Source: Prevotella lacticifex (GTDB lineage: Bacteria; Bacteroidota; Bacteroidia; Bacteroidales; Bacteroidaceae). From it: 64,000 nucleotides of DNA. The stretch covers positions 930,001-994,000 of the forward strand of contig NZ_BPTV01000001.1 of assembly GCF_019973375.1 (NCBI RefSeq), given 5' to 3'. This document shows positions 1 through 8,603 of the stretch, one piece after another (position 1 is the first letter of the stretch; the number at the start of each line of letters is the position of its first letter). The notes under the pieces were generated by a model. That model was not told where the DNA came from. It searched no databases and saw only the letters and a program-made list of their open reading frames with translations. The position numbers and the translations under genes are program-made.

Positions 1-36
1 TGTAGTCGCCACGGACGTTTCGGGTTGTGAGAGCCC

Positions 37-104
37 GGCGCAGTTTAATTCTTCCGTGTTTGGAGCATGGCTCCGCCAGCCAGAATATGGTGCATAGACG
101 GTAC
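37..104. repeat. Left terminal inverted repeat of the IS
   Basis: This 68-base arm is the reverse complement of 1585-1651 with only a few mismatches and one 1-base indel near position 78. Such length is unusual, since IS ends are usually 15-40 bp. The arm contains a possible ATG at 67 that I reject as the transposase start. Confidence 0.9.
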
Positions 105-123
105 ATTTTCTCTATTAGTTTTG

Positions 124-131
124 TACCTTTG
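124..131 (+). promoter_or_regulatory. Putative -7 promoter box of the IS
   Basis: TACCTTTG matches the Bacteroidota -7 consensus TAnnTTTG just inside the left inverted repeat. No convincing TTTG lies 19-21 bases upstream. It sits so close to the ATG at 136 that the transcript would be nearly leaderless. Confidence 0.4.
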
Positions 132-135
132 CATC

Positions 136-627
136 ATGAAGCATAAAGAAGTTCCAAATAAGTATGAGTTTTTTGCCAGTTTTTTCCTTCCCAATGGTAT
201 GTTGGACTGGTTTGATATAGTGAGAATAGAAGAAGAAGCCAATGACGGTACTAAGAAGTTTGACGGATTCTTCAGCACCATACTTCACATATATCTAGAT
301 GAGCGTGACAACCGTGAGGGAGAGACACTTGGCCTTGTTCCAAACGGCTTTACCGAGCCTACGACAATCAAGGATTATCCGATTCGCGACCGCAAGGTGA
401 TACTCCATGTCCGCCGCAGGCGTTACAAGGATGCTGACGGTAGGAGTATAATCCTTAACCATTATCCGTTGAAGTCGGACGGCACGGAACTCTCTGTAGA
501 GTTCGGTGTTTTTTTAAAAGACGATCCTCGACAACAATCCCGTTACGTTCAGTTCCGTAGGGAAGTACTACCACCTAAAGCCAAGTACGCTTGGGAGGTA
601 CTACAAGGAAAGCCTGAGCGGTTTTAA
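136..627 (+). CDS. IS transposase, N-terminal region (first frame)
   Basis: This frame encodes the N-terminal, presumably DNA-binding, part of an ISAon1-type transposase. I choose ATG 136, giving 163 codons, because the in-frame ATG at 67 lies inside the terminal repeat. The last 35-40 residues are probably not native. From about 518 the next frame (+1) is open and reads family-like residues (for example GRYYKESLSGFNDW) that join directly to the second frame. A run of seven T then four A at 509-519 lies exactly where the switch is needed. The active enzyme is therefore probably a fusion of this frame with the one ending at 1612. Alternatively the gene has been split by a 1-base insertion in the T run. 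Confidence 0.75.
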   Translation: MKHKEVPNKYEFFASFFLPNGMLDWFDIVRIEEEANDGTKKFDGFFSTILHIYLDERDNREGETLGLVPNGFTEPTTIKDYPIRDRKVILHVRRRRYKDADGRSIILNHYPLKSDGTELSVEFGVFLKDDPRQQSRYVQFRREVLPPKAKYAWEVLQGKPERF

Positions 628-661
628 TGACTGGGAGCAGAAAGACCATGCCGTTGACTGG

Positions 662-1612
662 ATGCTGCTGGCGGGGAATCTGAGCGAGTATTGCAGTATT
701 GACGAGACTCAGATTTGCGGCGAGGTCTATGTGTTCCTGACCAGCAAGGCTGGCCACGGCATGAAGAAGACGCTTATAGCCTCGGTAAAGGGTACGAAGG
801 CTGAGACGGTCAGCGCAATCCTGCTAAAAATCCCCAAGGAGGAGCGTGAGAAGGTCAGGGAGGTTACGATGGACTTCAGCGATTCAATGTACAGTATCGT
901 AAAGACCTGCTTCCCCAATGCCACAATAGTCATTGACTGTTTCCATATCGTACAACGCCTTTGTGAGGCACTCGACGAGATGCGGCTCAGGTTCAAGCGC
1001 CTTGCCGTAACCAAGACCAAGAAGGAGGCCGCAGAGCACAACCAGCGTGAGGACGAGAAGGCAAGGAAGCGTAAGTACAACAGGGAGTGGTATGCCAGCC
1101 ACAAGGCAAGCAAGAACGTCAAGGGCAAGAAGCGCGGAAGGAAGCGCATCCGCAAACGGAAGTTCAAACCGCAGACATTCTCCAACGGCGACACGAGGGT
1201 CGAGCTGTTGACAAGGGCAAGAACCATACTATACAAGTCTGGAGAGAAATGGGGCAAGAATCAGAAGACAAGGGCAAAGATATTGTTCGACAACTATGAG
1301 AAGCTCAGGGAGGGCTACTCTCTAATATGTAAGATAAGAAGCATCTTCCAGAAGAATATCACAAAGGGGCAGGCTAAGGGGGAACTGCACAGTTGGTATA
1401 AGGAAGTTGCCGATTGTACCATCCGTGAAATCAAATCTGCCAGAGACTGCATCAAGGCAAAGGAGGAAGAAGTCCTCAACTATTTTATAAACCGGCATAC
1501 AAACGCTTCGGCTGAATCATTCAACTCCAAGATTAAAGGCTTTAAGGCTCAACTGCACGGAGTGGCTGACATCCCGTTCTTCATGTACCGTCTATGCACC
1601 ATATTCGGCTAA
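662..1612 (+). CDS. IS transposase, DDE catalytic part (second frame)
   Basis: This is the catalytic part of an ISL3/ISAon1-type transposase that cuts and joins the element's ends. Counting from ATG 662, the likely acidic residues are D14 (SIDET), D71 (TMDFSDSM), D92 (VIDCFH) and E285 (SAESFNSKIKG). A very basic stretch lies in the middle (about residues 120-180). The frame is open upstream to 518 and reads family-like sequence there, so ATG 662 is probably only the first Met inside a frameshifted product and not the biological start. The C-terminus runs into the right inverted repeat. All catalytic motifs appear intact, so the only doubtful feature is the frame break relative to the first frame. 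Confidence 0.85.
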   Translation: MLLAGNLSEYCSIDETQICGEVYVFLTSKAGHGMKKTLIASVKGTKAETVSAILLKIPKEEREKVREVTMDFSDSMYSIVKTCFPNATIVIDCFHIVQRLCEALDEMRLRFKRLAVTKTKKEAAEHNQREDEKARKRKYNREWYASHKASKNVKGKKRGRKRIRKRKFKPQTFSNGDTRVELLTRARTILYKSGEKWGKNQKTRAKILFDNYEKLREGYSLICKIRSIFQKNITKGQAKGELHSWYKEVADCTIREIKSARDCIKAKEEEVLNYFINRHTNASAESFNSKIKGFKAQLHGVADIPFFMYRLCTIFG

Positions 1613-1651
1613 CGGAGCCATGCTCCAAACACGGAAGAATTAAACTGCGCC
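1585..1651. repeat. Right terminal inverted repeat of the IS
   Basis: This 67-base arm is inverted relative to 37-104. The last codons and the stop codon of the transposase (to 1612) lie inside the arm, so the coding sequence and the transposon end overlap. Confidence 0.9.
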
Positions 1652-1765
1652 ATCTTTTATGCTCGTACTGAGATTGTCAAGAATCTAATAATGAGGCTGT
1701 TGCGGTATGAGCTTTTAGAACAGGCGAACAAACATTACGGTTGTGCTATAGTCCATATTCTGCTC

Positions 1766-2428
1766 CTACGCCAACAGAATATACACCGCACAGGCGGCGA
1801 GCAACAGAGCCATGGTGCGGTCGAGGAACCGTGGATGGGCAGTGAAGAGGCTGTGCAGCTTGCTGCCTGCAAGCAGATAGACGAGGTTGGCACCGGGTCC
1901 CGCAATCTCGAGAAGGACGGCAACGACGAGCAGGTCGGTGAGACGGGTGGAGTAGGGCAGCACAAACGTTGTATAGGCCATAAGGTCGAAGAGGATAATC
2001 TTGGCATTAGTGAGCTGGACGATGATTCCCGAAAGGAACGTGCATGTCTTGTCCGTACCGGCAGCCGTGCCCGAGCTGCGGAATATCTGCCATGCAAGAT
2101 AGAAGATGTAAGCGCAACCTATGTATTTGAGAATGACGACATAACGGCCCATCATCGTTCCTATCCAGTGGGTGATGAGGGCTGCCGTCACGGCGGCGAT
2201 GGTGAATCCCGCCAACAGTCCTAACCACATGGCGAAAGCCTTCCTTACCCCATTGCGCATGGCACAGTGGAGGGAGAAGAGGTTGGCGGGTCCCGGAGTA
2301 TAGCCAACTAAGAGGATGGCCATCATAAGGGAAGGAAGTAACGATAGTGGCATGGCTGAGATGATTTTTTCTGTTTGTATTTGGAGGAATTTGCTTCCGA
2401 CGGTATCCGGACGTGTGGTTTTTCTCAT
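1766..2428 (-). CDS. LysE/RhtB-family amino-acid exporter
   Basis: A 220-residue membrane protein of the LysE translocator family, which exports amino acids or similar small metabolites. It shows the family motif GYTPGPANLFSL near residue 42 and five to six hydrophobic segments through to the C-terminus. The N-terminus is about 25 residues longer than usual, and an internal Met at 2353 would give a standard length. I keep 2428 because AAGGA lies about nine bases upstream of it and a good promoter sits at 2461-2491. It is divergent from the EamA gene. Substrate is unknown. Confidence 0.85.
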   Translation of the reverse strand: MRKTTRPDTVGSKFLQIQTEKIISAMPLSLLPSLMMAILLVGYTPGPANLFSLHCAMRNGVRKAFAMWLGLLAGFTIAAVTAALITHWIGTMMGRYVVILKYIGCAYIFYLAWQIFRSSGTAAGTDKTCTFLSGIIVQLTNAKIILFDLMAYTTFVLPYSTRLTDLLVVAVLLEIAGPGANLVYLLAGSKLHSLFTAHPRFLDRTMALLLAACAVYILLA

Positions 2429-2460
2429 TCTAATGTCCTTTCATGACCGGAATTCATCGG

Positions 2461-2491
2461 CAAAATTACAATAAATAACCGGCAGCGCAAA
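2461..2491 (-). promoter_or_regulatory. Promoter for the LysE-family gene
   Basis: On the minus strand TTTG (2488-2491) is followed after 19 bases by TAATTTTG (2461-2468), a full match to the Bacteroidota vegetative promoter. The start of transcription would lie near 2454, about 26 bases before ATG 2428. Confidence 0.7.
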
Positions 2492-2542
2492 AGAAAAAAG
2501 TCTTTTCCGCCTCTCTAATGATGTGATGTCGGTAATAATGCT

Positions 2543-2550
2543 TACCTTTG
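2543..2550 (+). promoter_or_regulatory. Putative -7 box for the EamA gene
   Basis: TACCTTTG fits TAnnTTTG 11 bases upstream of ATG 2562. No clear -33 element is seen. It lies about 50 bases from the divergent LysE-gene promoter. Confidence 0.45.
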
Positions 2551-2561
2551 TCGGCTGAAAT

Positions 2562-3482
2562 ATGAAGTCAGAGAATAAATCATCCATCTTCCAGCGCCCG
2601 TTGTGGGTTGCTGCGTTTGCCCTCACGGCCGCCATAGCGTGGGGATTTGCCTATCCCCTTATTAAGTTGGGCTATGCCGAGTTTGGGATAACACCCGTGA
2701 TGACAGGCAGTAAGATGCTCTTTGCCGGCATCCGGTTTACCATCGCCGGCTTATTGGTGTTGGTCATGGCGCTGTCAACGCATAAGGACTTCCATGTCAG
2801 ACGTTGTACCGACTGGTGGTATATTCTTCTCTTTTGCCTTGTCAACACCACCCTCCACTATACCTTTTTCTATATTGGTCTGTCGCATAGTGAAGGTTCC
2901 AGGGCTGCCATCCTCAATTCGCTGAGCGTATTCTCCGTGGTTATCATGGCCTGTGCCTTCTTCAAGAGCGACCGTATGACACTGCGGAAGGCCGTCGGCT
3001 GTGTTGTCGGCTTTGCCGGAATACTGTCGCTGAACTTAGGCGGTGCCGACAGCGGACAGTTCACCTGGCTCGGCGACGGTATGATTATCCTTAATGCCCT
3101 TTGTGGTGCTACGGCATCGCTGCTGATCCGCGGTCTCGGCCATCGGCTGAATGTTTTTGTCGGAACGGGCTACAGTTTGGCCATCGGTGGTGCAGTCCTC
3201 GTTGTGTGCGGACTCATCTTCGGCGGTACCCTGCCCCGTGTCTCGCCCTTGGGACTTCTCTGGCTCTTCCTGCTTATCTGCATCAGCACCTTAGGTTTCA
3301 CGCTCTACAACAAGCTGCTCACCTGCAATCCCATTGGCAAGGTGGCCATCTACAACTCGCTGATACCCGTTGTCGGGGCCATCAGCTCCTGTCTCTGTCT
3401 CCATGAGACATTCTACTGGAAGTATGTCCTTGCCGGAACGCTGGCCACAGCAGGAATATATATCATCAATAAAGGCAAATAG
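2562..3482 (+). CDS. EamA/DMT-superfamily transporter
   Basis: A 306-residue inner-membrane protein with about ten hydrophobic helices in two repeated halves, the EamA layout of the drug/metabolite transporter superfamily. The first half begins with AWGFAYPLIKLGY near residue 26. The second half contains FTLYNKLLTCNPIGKVA near residue 245, where EamA proteins place the conserved proline-rich helix. Such proteins export or import small metabolites; no substrate can be inferred. The neighbouring divergent LysE-family exporter makes a paired efflux function conceivable but unproven. Confidence 0.88.
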   Translation: MKSENKSSIFQRPLWVAAFALTAAIAWGFAYPLIKLGYAEFGITPVMTGSKMLFAGIRFTIAGLLVLVMALSTHKDFHVRRCTDWWYILLFCLVNTTLHYTFFYIGLSHSEGSRAAILNSLSVFSVVIMACAFFKSDRMTLRKAVGCVVGFAGILSLNLGGADSGQFTWLGDGMIILNALCGATASLLIRGLGHRLNVFVGTGYSLAIGGAVLVVCGLIFGGTLPRVSPLGLLWLFLLICISTLGFTLYNKLLTCNPIGKVAIYNSLIPVVGAISSCLCLHETFYWKYVLAGTLATAGIYIINKGK

Positions 3483-3654
3483 CCGGAAGGTAGAGAGCTG
3501 TTAGGTGTGGGAATAGAGTCCTTTCTCGACTTGCGAATATCTGAAAATCACTAATCAGTGGAAGATATTTGGTGCATTATAGATACTGCTCCTTTTGGAA
3601 AATGGCATCCACATTTCTTTGCAGCCTTAATAGCGCCTGAGGCCGTAATCTGCC

Positions 3655-5073
3655 TTATCGGTGCAATCTGCATGCCGTGAGGCCAGCGAAGGTCAACAGG
3701 CCATTGAGCAGAAGCAGCTCGTAGCCGAACTTATAACCGGTCGTGGAGGCAACGATATTGTCGAGGAGGAAGCACAGCAGTGGTGAGGCGATGCAGATGA
3801 ACGGCACCCGGCGGTCGTCGGTTTTCCACTTCGTTGTCAGTCCGAAGGCAAAGAGGCCGAGTAGAGGCCCGTAGGTGTAAGAACAGAGAATATATATCGC
3901 GTCGATAACACTTGTGCTGTTGAGAGCCTTGAACACGAGGATGAATACTATGAACAGCACGGCGATGCCAGCATGAGCCCGCTTCCGCAGTCGCTCATCG
4001 TCCTGCCGGCCAATGATGTCGATGCAGAAACTTGTCGTCAGGGCTGTCAGAGCCGAGTCGGCCGATGAGAATGCCGCCGCTACGATACCGATGGTAAACA
4101 ACACCACAACACCGCTGCCCAACCTTCCTGATGCCGCGAACATCGGCAGGAGGTCGTCGCCCTGTGCCGGCAGAGCCATTCCTGAGCGGGCGGCAAGCAT
4201 TGTCAGCAGGATGCCGAGGGCGAGGAACAGTAGGTTTACGGGCACAAAAGCGAATCCGTATGAGCACACATCCTTCTGCGCGTCGCGCAACGACTTGCAT
4301 GTGAGGTTCTTCTGCATCATGTCCTGATCGAGACCAGTCATCACCACGGCAACGAATATTCCGCTGATGAACTGCTTCCAGAAGTTCTGTTTCGATATCC
4401 AGTCGTCGAAGACGAAAATGCGGCTGTGCTCATCAGCGGCTATGGCCTTGATGGCCTCACCCGTCGTCATGCCGAGTTGTCCCATCACATTGTATATAAT
4501 CATCACGAGTGCCGCCAACATGCAGAATGTCTGGAAGGTATCGGTCCACACGAGGGCTTTTATCCCGCTGCGCTTGGTGTACAGCCATATCGCCGCCACC
4601 ATCACGACGACGGTGAGGGGGAACGGGATGCCGAAACCGTCGAAGACAAATTTCTGTAGGATTATGCAGACGACATAGAATCTCACCGCTGCCCCCGTCA
4701 TCTTCGATACGAGGAAGAATGACGCCCCCGTCTTGTACGACCGGACACCGAGGCGCAGACGCAGGTAAGAGTATATCGTCGTGAGATTCAGCTTATAGTA
4801 TGTAGGCAGCAGGACAAGTCCGATGATAAAATATCCGAAAATGAACCCTATGCACATTTGCAGATACGTCATATCGGTGTGCAGTGTCATTCCCGGTACG
4901 CTGACGAATGTTATCCCGGAGATACTTGCCCCCACCATCCCGAAGGCCACCATGTACCATTTCGACTGTCGGCCGGCCCTGTAGAAAGTCTCGTTGTCCG
5001 ACCTTCTTCCGGCCAGACGGCTGATGAAGAGCAGAACAGCAAAATAAATGATGATAGTTGTAAGGATGAGCAT
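3655..5073 (-). CDS. Sodium:solute symporter (SSS family)
   Basis: A 471-residue symporter of the SSS/SGLT family that couples sodium entry to uptake of a sugar, sialic acid or similar solute. The N-terminal half shows the typical GMVGASISGITFVSVPG region. A later stretch (SSADSALTALTTSF) matches the conserved sodium-site helix of the family. About 13 transmembrane helices can be traced. An upstream in-frame ATG at 5310 would add 79 poorly conserved residues and would include the promoter, so I start at 5073. It is divergent from the secreted GH43 gene, so it may import sugars released by that enzyme (inference). Confidence 0.87.
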   Translation of the reverse strand: MLILTTIIIYFAVLLFISRLAGRRSDNETFYRAGRQSKWYMVAFGMVGASISGITFVSVPGMTLHTDMTYLQMCIGFIFGYFIIGLVLLPTYYKLNLTTIYSYLRLRLGVRSYKTGASFFLVSKMTGAAVRFYVVCIILQKFVFDGFGIPFPLTVVVMVAAIWLYTKRSGIKALVWTDTFQTFCMLAALVMIIYNVMGQLGMTTGEAIKAIAADEHSRIFVFDDWISKQNFWKQFISGIFVAVVMTGLDQDMMQKNLTCKSLRDAQKDVCSYGFAFVPVNLLFLALGILLTMLAARSGMALPAQGDDLLPMFAASGRLGSGVVVLFTIGIVAAAFSSADSALTALTTSFCIDIIGRQDDERLRKRAHAGIAVLFIVFILVFKALNSTSVIDAIYILCSYTYGPLLGLFAFGLTTKWKTDDRRVPFICIASPLLCFLLDNIVASTTGYKFGYELLLLNGLLTFAGLTACRLHR

Positions 5074-5081
5074 AACCGGTG

Positions 5082-5112
5082 CAAAGATACGACTTTTAAA
5101 TCCGATGTCAAA
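5082..5112 (-). promoter_or_regulatory. Promoter for the symporter gene
   Basis: On the minus strand TTTG (5109-5112), 19 bases, then TATCTTTG (5082-5089). It lies eight bases upstream of ATG 5073 and inside the longer alternative reading frame, which decides against the 5310 start. Confidence 0.75.
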
Positions 5113-5275
5113 GGTTTTGACGAGAATTTTCAGTTGTATGCCATGAACTATACCCCAAACTGTATGACTGTCGAGTATTATGCGGCTTTCTTCTTGGTTA
5201 TTTCGCAAAAAAGCAGTACTTTTACAAGCAAATTCTTTCAACCTGTGAAACAAACTTCGAAAACCAATTGAGAAA

Positions 5276-7366
5276 ATGAAATTAAACCGACTTATCGCCT
5301 CTGCCGTCATCTGTCTGGCAGCTTGGACCGCCGCCGTGGCTCAGACTCGCTCATGGACCGCCGACAACGGCAACGGCACCTTTACCAATCCCCTTTTCTA
5401 TGATGAATTTTCCGACCCCGATATCCTGCGTGTCGGCGACGACTACTATCTCGCCGGTACCACCATGCACACCGTTCCCGGCGTAAATATCCTCCACTCC
5501 CGCGATCTCGTCAACTGGGAACAGTGGAGCTACTGTTTCGACCGCTTCGACTTTGCCGACCCTGCCTTCTCCTTGAAGGATGGCCGTGAGGTATATGGGC
5601 AGGGCATCTGGGCCCCTTGTATAAGGTATCATAACGGCAAGTTCTACGTCTTCACCAATGTCAACGGCAAGGGCCTCCAAGTGTTTGTAGCCGACGATGC
5701 CCGCGGGCCGTGGAAGCACATCAATATGAAAGGCAATATCTACGACCTCGGCGTGCTCTTCGACGACGACGGCAAGGTGTATGCCATTCACGGCTATGGC
5801 TCGGTGAAGTGCACCGAACTGAAGTCCGACCTCTCCGCTCCAATCGACTCTACCGAGCGTGTCGTCATTCCTGAGGGCAGCGGTGTCGGTGAGGGCCACC
5901 ATATCTATAAGATTAATGGTATGTATTATATTATCTCCACCGACTACAAGCCCAACGGACGCACCCTTTGCAGCCGTTCGCGGAGCATCTGGGGACCTTA
6001 CGAAACCGTTACCATCACCGCCGACGAGACCTACGGCTATCATGCCGCCCCTCTGACGCAGTGGAAAGGACGTATCGTTGCTGACGGCTCAAAATTCGTC
6101 ATTCCGCCCGTCGACAGTAACGCTACGGCTTGTTCCAATGCCCATCAGGGCGGTATCGTCTCTACTCCCGACGGTCAGTGGTGGGCACTCTTCATGCAGG
6201 ACTTCCACTCCATAGGCCGCACCGTCGACCTGATGCCTATCACCTGGACCGATGGCTGGCCGATGATAGGTCTTCCCGGCAACCTCGGACGTGCTCCCCG
6301 TACATGGCTGAAACCCCATGTAGCCGCGTCGACGATCGCCGCCTCCGTCACGCCTCATGCCCCCTATCAGCGCAGCGACGACTTCAACGGCAAGACCCTT
6401 GGCCGCATCTGGCAGTGGAATCATAATCCCGATGACCGCATGTGGAGTCTTACTGGCGGAAAACTGAAACTCAACACCATGCCCGCCCCGCAGCTGATGT
6501 GGGCCCGTAATACCCTGACCCAGCGCGTTATAGGTCCGCGGTCGACTGTCACCGTAGTACTCGATGCCTCACATCTTAAGGACGGTGATGTGGCCGGACT
6601 CGGCAATATCAACGTGCCGTGCTTATGGATAGGCATTGTCAGGGACGGCAGTAAAACCATTCTCCGCTGTTTCCAGCAGGTCGACAACGATACCCTCGAT
6701 ACCCCCGTCACCCTCACCAAGGGACGGCTATGGCTCCGTCTCGTAGGCGATTACGACCACGACCGCGCCCACTACGCCTATTCCCTCGACGGCCGCACCT
6801 TCACCGACTACGGCCGCGAGATGCGTCTGAGCTATCAGCTCTGCACCTTTCAGGGCTCGCGGGCCTCGCTGTTTGCTTTCAACCACAAAGGCCATAATGG
6901 CGGCTACGCCCTCTTCGACAACTTCACCGTCGACGAGCCTATGGCTGACCGCTCCGCCGACATCCCTTACGGCCGCACCTTCCGCATCATCAACCTCGCC
7001 ACGGGGCGTCCTGCCATTGCCACGAAACACGGTGTGCTCTACGATTCAGCCCCCGACGACAACAGTCCGCTCACCCATTTCCGCCTTATTGACAGGGGTG
7101 GGGGACAGGTCTCACTCCAGTGTGAGGACGGCCGTTATGTCATGTGCAGCGGTATGGGCATTCCCGGCGATGTGCGTATGACCACCGACTCGGCGAAGGC
7201 CGAAGTGTTTATGTATCAGGACTATCTCAACCACGAGTTCATGCTCCTCAGCATGCGCAACCACCTGTATATCGGCAAGAGTCCGACGACGGGCAGCCCT
7301 TACTCTATGGACTATAAAGGCCCCGACCCCGCGCGCCGCAACGGTGCTGTGTTGAGGTGGGAATAA
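5276..7366 (+). CDS. Secreted GH43-family glycoside hydrolase, three domains
   Basis: A 696-residue exported enzyme of the GH43 five-bladed propeller family, acting on xylan or arabinan side chains. Residues 1-23 form a signal peptide ending AVAQ. The catalytic domain spans about 35-340, with the expected base D47 (FSDPDIL), pKa-setting D157 (YDLGVLFDDDG) and acid E206 (GEGHHIYK). The usual EGPH is EGHH here. A beta-sandwich domain (about 355-560) resembles the C-terminal domain of beta-xylosidases. The last 130 residues look like a beta-trefoil or other carbohydrate-binding module; that assignment is tentative. Substrate could be xylooligosaccharides or arabinoxylan. It is divergent from the SSS symporter and 39 bases upstream of the GNAT-glycosylase fusion. 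Confidence 0.88.
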   Translation: MKLNRLIASAVICLAAWTAAVAQTRSWTADNGNGTFTNPLFYDEFSDPDILRVGDDYYLAGTTMHTVPGVNILHSRDLVNWEQWSYCFDRFDFADPAFSLKDGREVYGQGIWAPCIRYHNGKFYVFTNVNGKGLQVFVADDARGPWKHINMKGNIYDLGVLFDDDGKVYAIHGYGSVKCTELKSDLSAPIDSTERVVIPEGSGVGEGHHIYKINGMYYIISTDYKPNGRTLCSRSRSIWGPYETVTITADETYGYHAAPLTQWKGRIVADGSKFVIPPVDSNATACSNAHQGGIVSTPDGQWWALFMQDFHSIGRTVDLMPITWTDGWPMIGLPGNLGRAPRTWLKPHVAASTIAASVTPHAPYQRSDDFNGKTLGRIWQWNHNPDDRMWSLTGGKLKLNTMPAPQLMWARNTLTQRVIGPRSTVTVVLDASHLKDGDVAGLGNINVPCLWIGIVRDGSKTILRCFQQVDNDTLDTPVTLTKGRLWLRLVGDYDHDRAHYAYSLDGRTFTDYGREMRLSYQLCTFQGSRASLFAFNHKGHNGGYALFDNFTVDEPMADRSADIPYGRTFRIINLATGRPAIATKHGVLYDSAPDDNSPLTHFRLIDRGGGQVSLQCEDGRYVMCSGMGIPGDVRMTTDSAKAEVFMYQDYLNHEFMLLSMRNHLYIGKSPTTGSPYSMDYKGPDPARRNGAVLRWE

Positions 7367-7405
7367 CAGCTTATTAATGTTTCTAATCGTTTGAGAATCA
7401 ACAGT

Positions 7406-8575
7406 ATGGCAAAGAATATCAAAATAGATATAGTACCGGCTCGCCGCGAGCAGGCTGCCGCTGTGGCCTCGCTAATCATGGAGGCTATGGACTACGACTG
7501 CTGCCGTAATTTCGCCGGACCGGACCACACCCTCGACGACTTCCACCGCATGATGACAGCCCTCGTCGCTATGGACGACAGTCAGTATAGCTACCGCAAC
7601 ACTCTCGTAGCCATGGCTGGTTCCGATATCGCCGGTGCCATTGTCTGCTACGACGGTCGTGGCCTCCATCGTCTGCGCCGCCGGTTCATCGAGGCTGCCG
7701 CCGAATACCTCGGTCGCGACTTCTCGCAGATGGACGACGAGACCGGCCCCGGCGAATACTATGTCGACTCGCTCTGCGTGAAGGCCGAATACCGGCACCA
7801 CGGCATCGCCACCCGTCTGCTCGCCGCTGCCGCTGCCGTCAAATACGAGCGTCACGAGCCCCTCGGACTGCTCGTCGACCACACCCACCCGTGGGCTCAG
7901 CGCCTTTATGAGCGTGTCGGTTTCAGAGTCGTTGGTGAGACCACATGGGGCGGCCATGCCATGCGCCACATGCAGAGTCCGTTGCGCTGTCCCGGTTTCC
8001 CCTCAGATCTGCTGTATATTCCCTATCACGACAACGAATGGGGCACTCCCGTCCACGACGACCGTGACCATTTCATGTACCTGCTCATGGAGTCGATGTC
8101 GTGCGGTTTGTCGTGGTTGATGATGCTCCGGCGTAGGGAGGTCTTTCGCGAGTGCTTTGCCGGCTTCGACGCTGCCGCTGTCGCCGCTTTCACGACCGCT
8201 GACGAGGAGCGTATAGCCGCTACGGAGAATATGATCCGTTCGCCACGGAAAATCCACGCCATGGTCACTAACGCCCGTGCCTTCACTGCCGTACAGAAGG
8301 AGTTCGGCTCCTTCGACCGTTATATATGGGGTTTCACCGGCGGCAAGTCGGTCGTCTATCCGTCGCATCAGCAACGGTGGATAACGCGCAACGCCCTCTC
8401 CGACCGCGTTGCCGCCGACCTCCGCAAGCGCGGATTCAAGTATGTGGGCTCGGTCATCGTCTACAGCCATTTGCAGGCCATAGGCATTATCAACGACCAC
8501 CGCGAGTGCTGTTACCGCTATGCCGAGTTGCTACCTCACTGCAAAACTGTTGCCGACGACTATGCCGGCGAATGA
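7406..8575 (+). CDS. GNAT acetyltransferase fused to 3-methyladenine DNA glycosylase I
   Basis: One 389-residue frame joins two enzymes. The N-terminal part (about 1-185) is a GNAT-family N-acetyltransferase with a clear acetyl-CoA loop (VKAEYRHHGIATRLL) and the terminal ERVGF strand. From about 195 the protein is DNA-3-methyladenine glycosylase I (Tag), which removes 3-methyladenine from alkylated DNA. The Tag zinc ligands are all visible: the Cys of RCPG, the His of YHDNEWG, and the His and last Cys of NDHRECC. The recognition residues around EWG and GLSW are kept. RCPW, usual in Tag, is RCPG. I choose ATG 7406; the longer reading begins at TTG. No stop or frameshift separates the halves. 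What the acetyltransferase modifies is unknown. Confidence 0.9.
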   Translation: MAKNIKIDIVPARREQAAAVASLIMEAMDYDCCRNFAGPDHTLDDFHRMMTALVAMDDSQYSYRNTLVAMAGSDIAGAIVCYDGRGLHRLRRRFIEAAAEYLGRDFSQMDDETGPGEYYVDSLCVKAEYRHHGIATRLLAAAAAVKYERHEPLGLLVDHTHPWAQRLYERVGFRVVGETTWGGHAMRHMQSPLRCPGFPSDLLYIPYHDNEWGTPVHDDRDHFMYLLMESMSCGLSWLMMLRRREVFRECFAGFDAAAVAAFTTADEERIAATENMIRSPRKIHAMVTNARAFTAVQKEFGSFDRYIWGFTGGKSVVYPSHQQRWITRNALSDRVAADLRKRGFKYVGSVIVYSHLQAIGIINDHRECCYRYAELLPHCKTVADDYAGE

Positions 8576-8603
8576 CAAATAACGTTGAAAAATCTATTGC
8601 ACT

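Larger units (their letters stand above)
37..1651 (+). mobile_element. Insertion sequence, ISAon1/ISL3-like
   Basis: A 1.6-kb element bounded by long near-identical inverted repeats (37-104 and 1585-1651) with two transposase reading frames between them. The downstream frame carries an ISL3-type DDE catalytic pattern. The 8-base flanks outside the repeats (29-36 and 1652-1659) do not match, so no target duplication is visible. The element may be old, or the left flank may be rearranged; only 36 bases lie to its left in this window. The family name rests on recognition of the two-frame architecture and motifs. Confidence 0.88.

Noticed and set aside
29..1659. 8-bp target-site duplication flanking the IS
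   Set aside because: The flanks read GAGAGCCC and ATCTTTTA and do not match.
1691..2224. 177-codon plus-strand frame next to the IS
   Set aside because: Antisense to the LysE-family gene; hydrophilic with no motif.
5073..5310. 79-residue N-terminal extension of the sodium:solute symporter
   Set aside because: It would include the symporter's own promoter and overlap the divergent GH43 start; ATG 5073 directly precedes the first helix.
5351..6043. 230-codon minus-strand frame rich in Val/Gly/Ile
   Set aside because: Composition is typical of an antisense frame of the GH43 gene.
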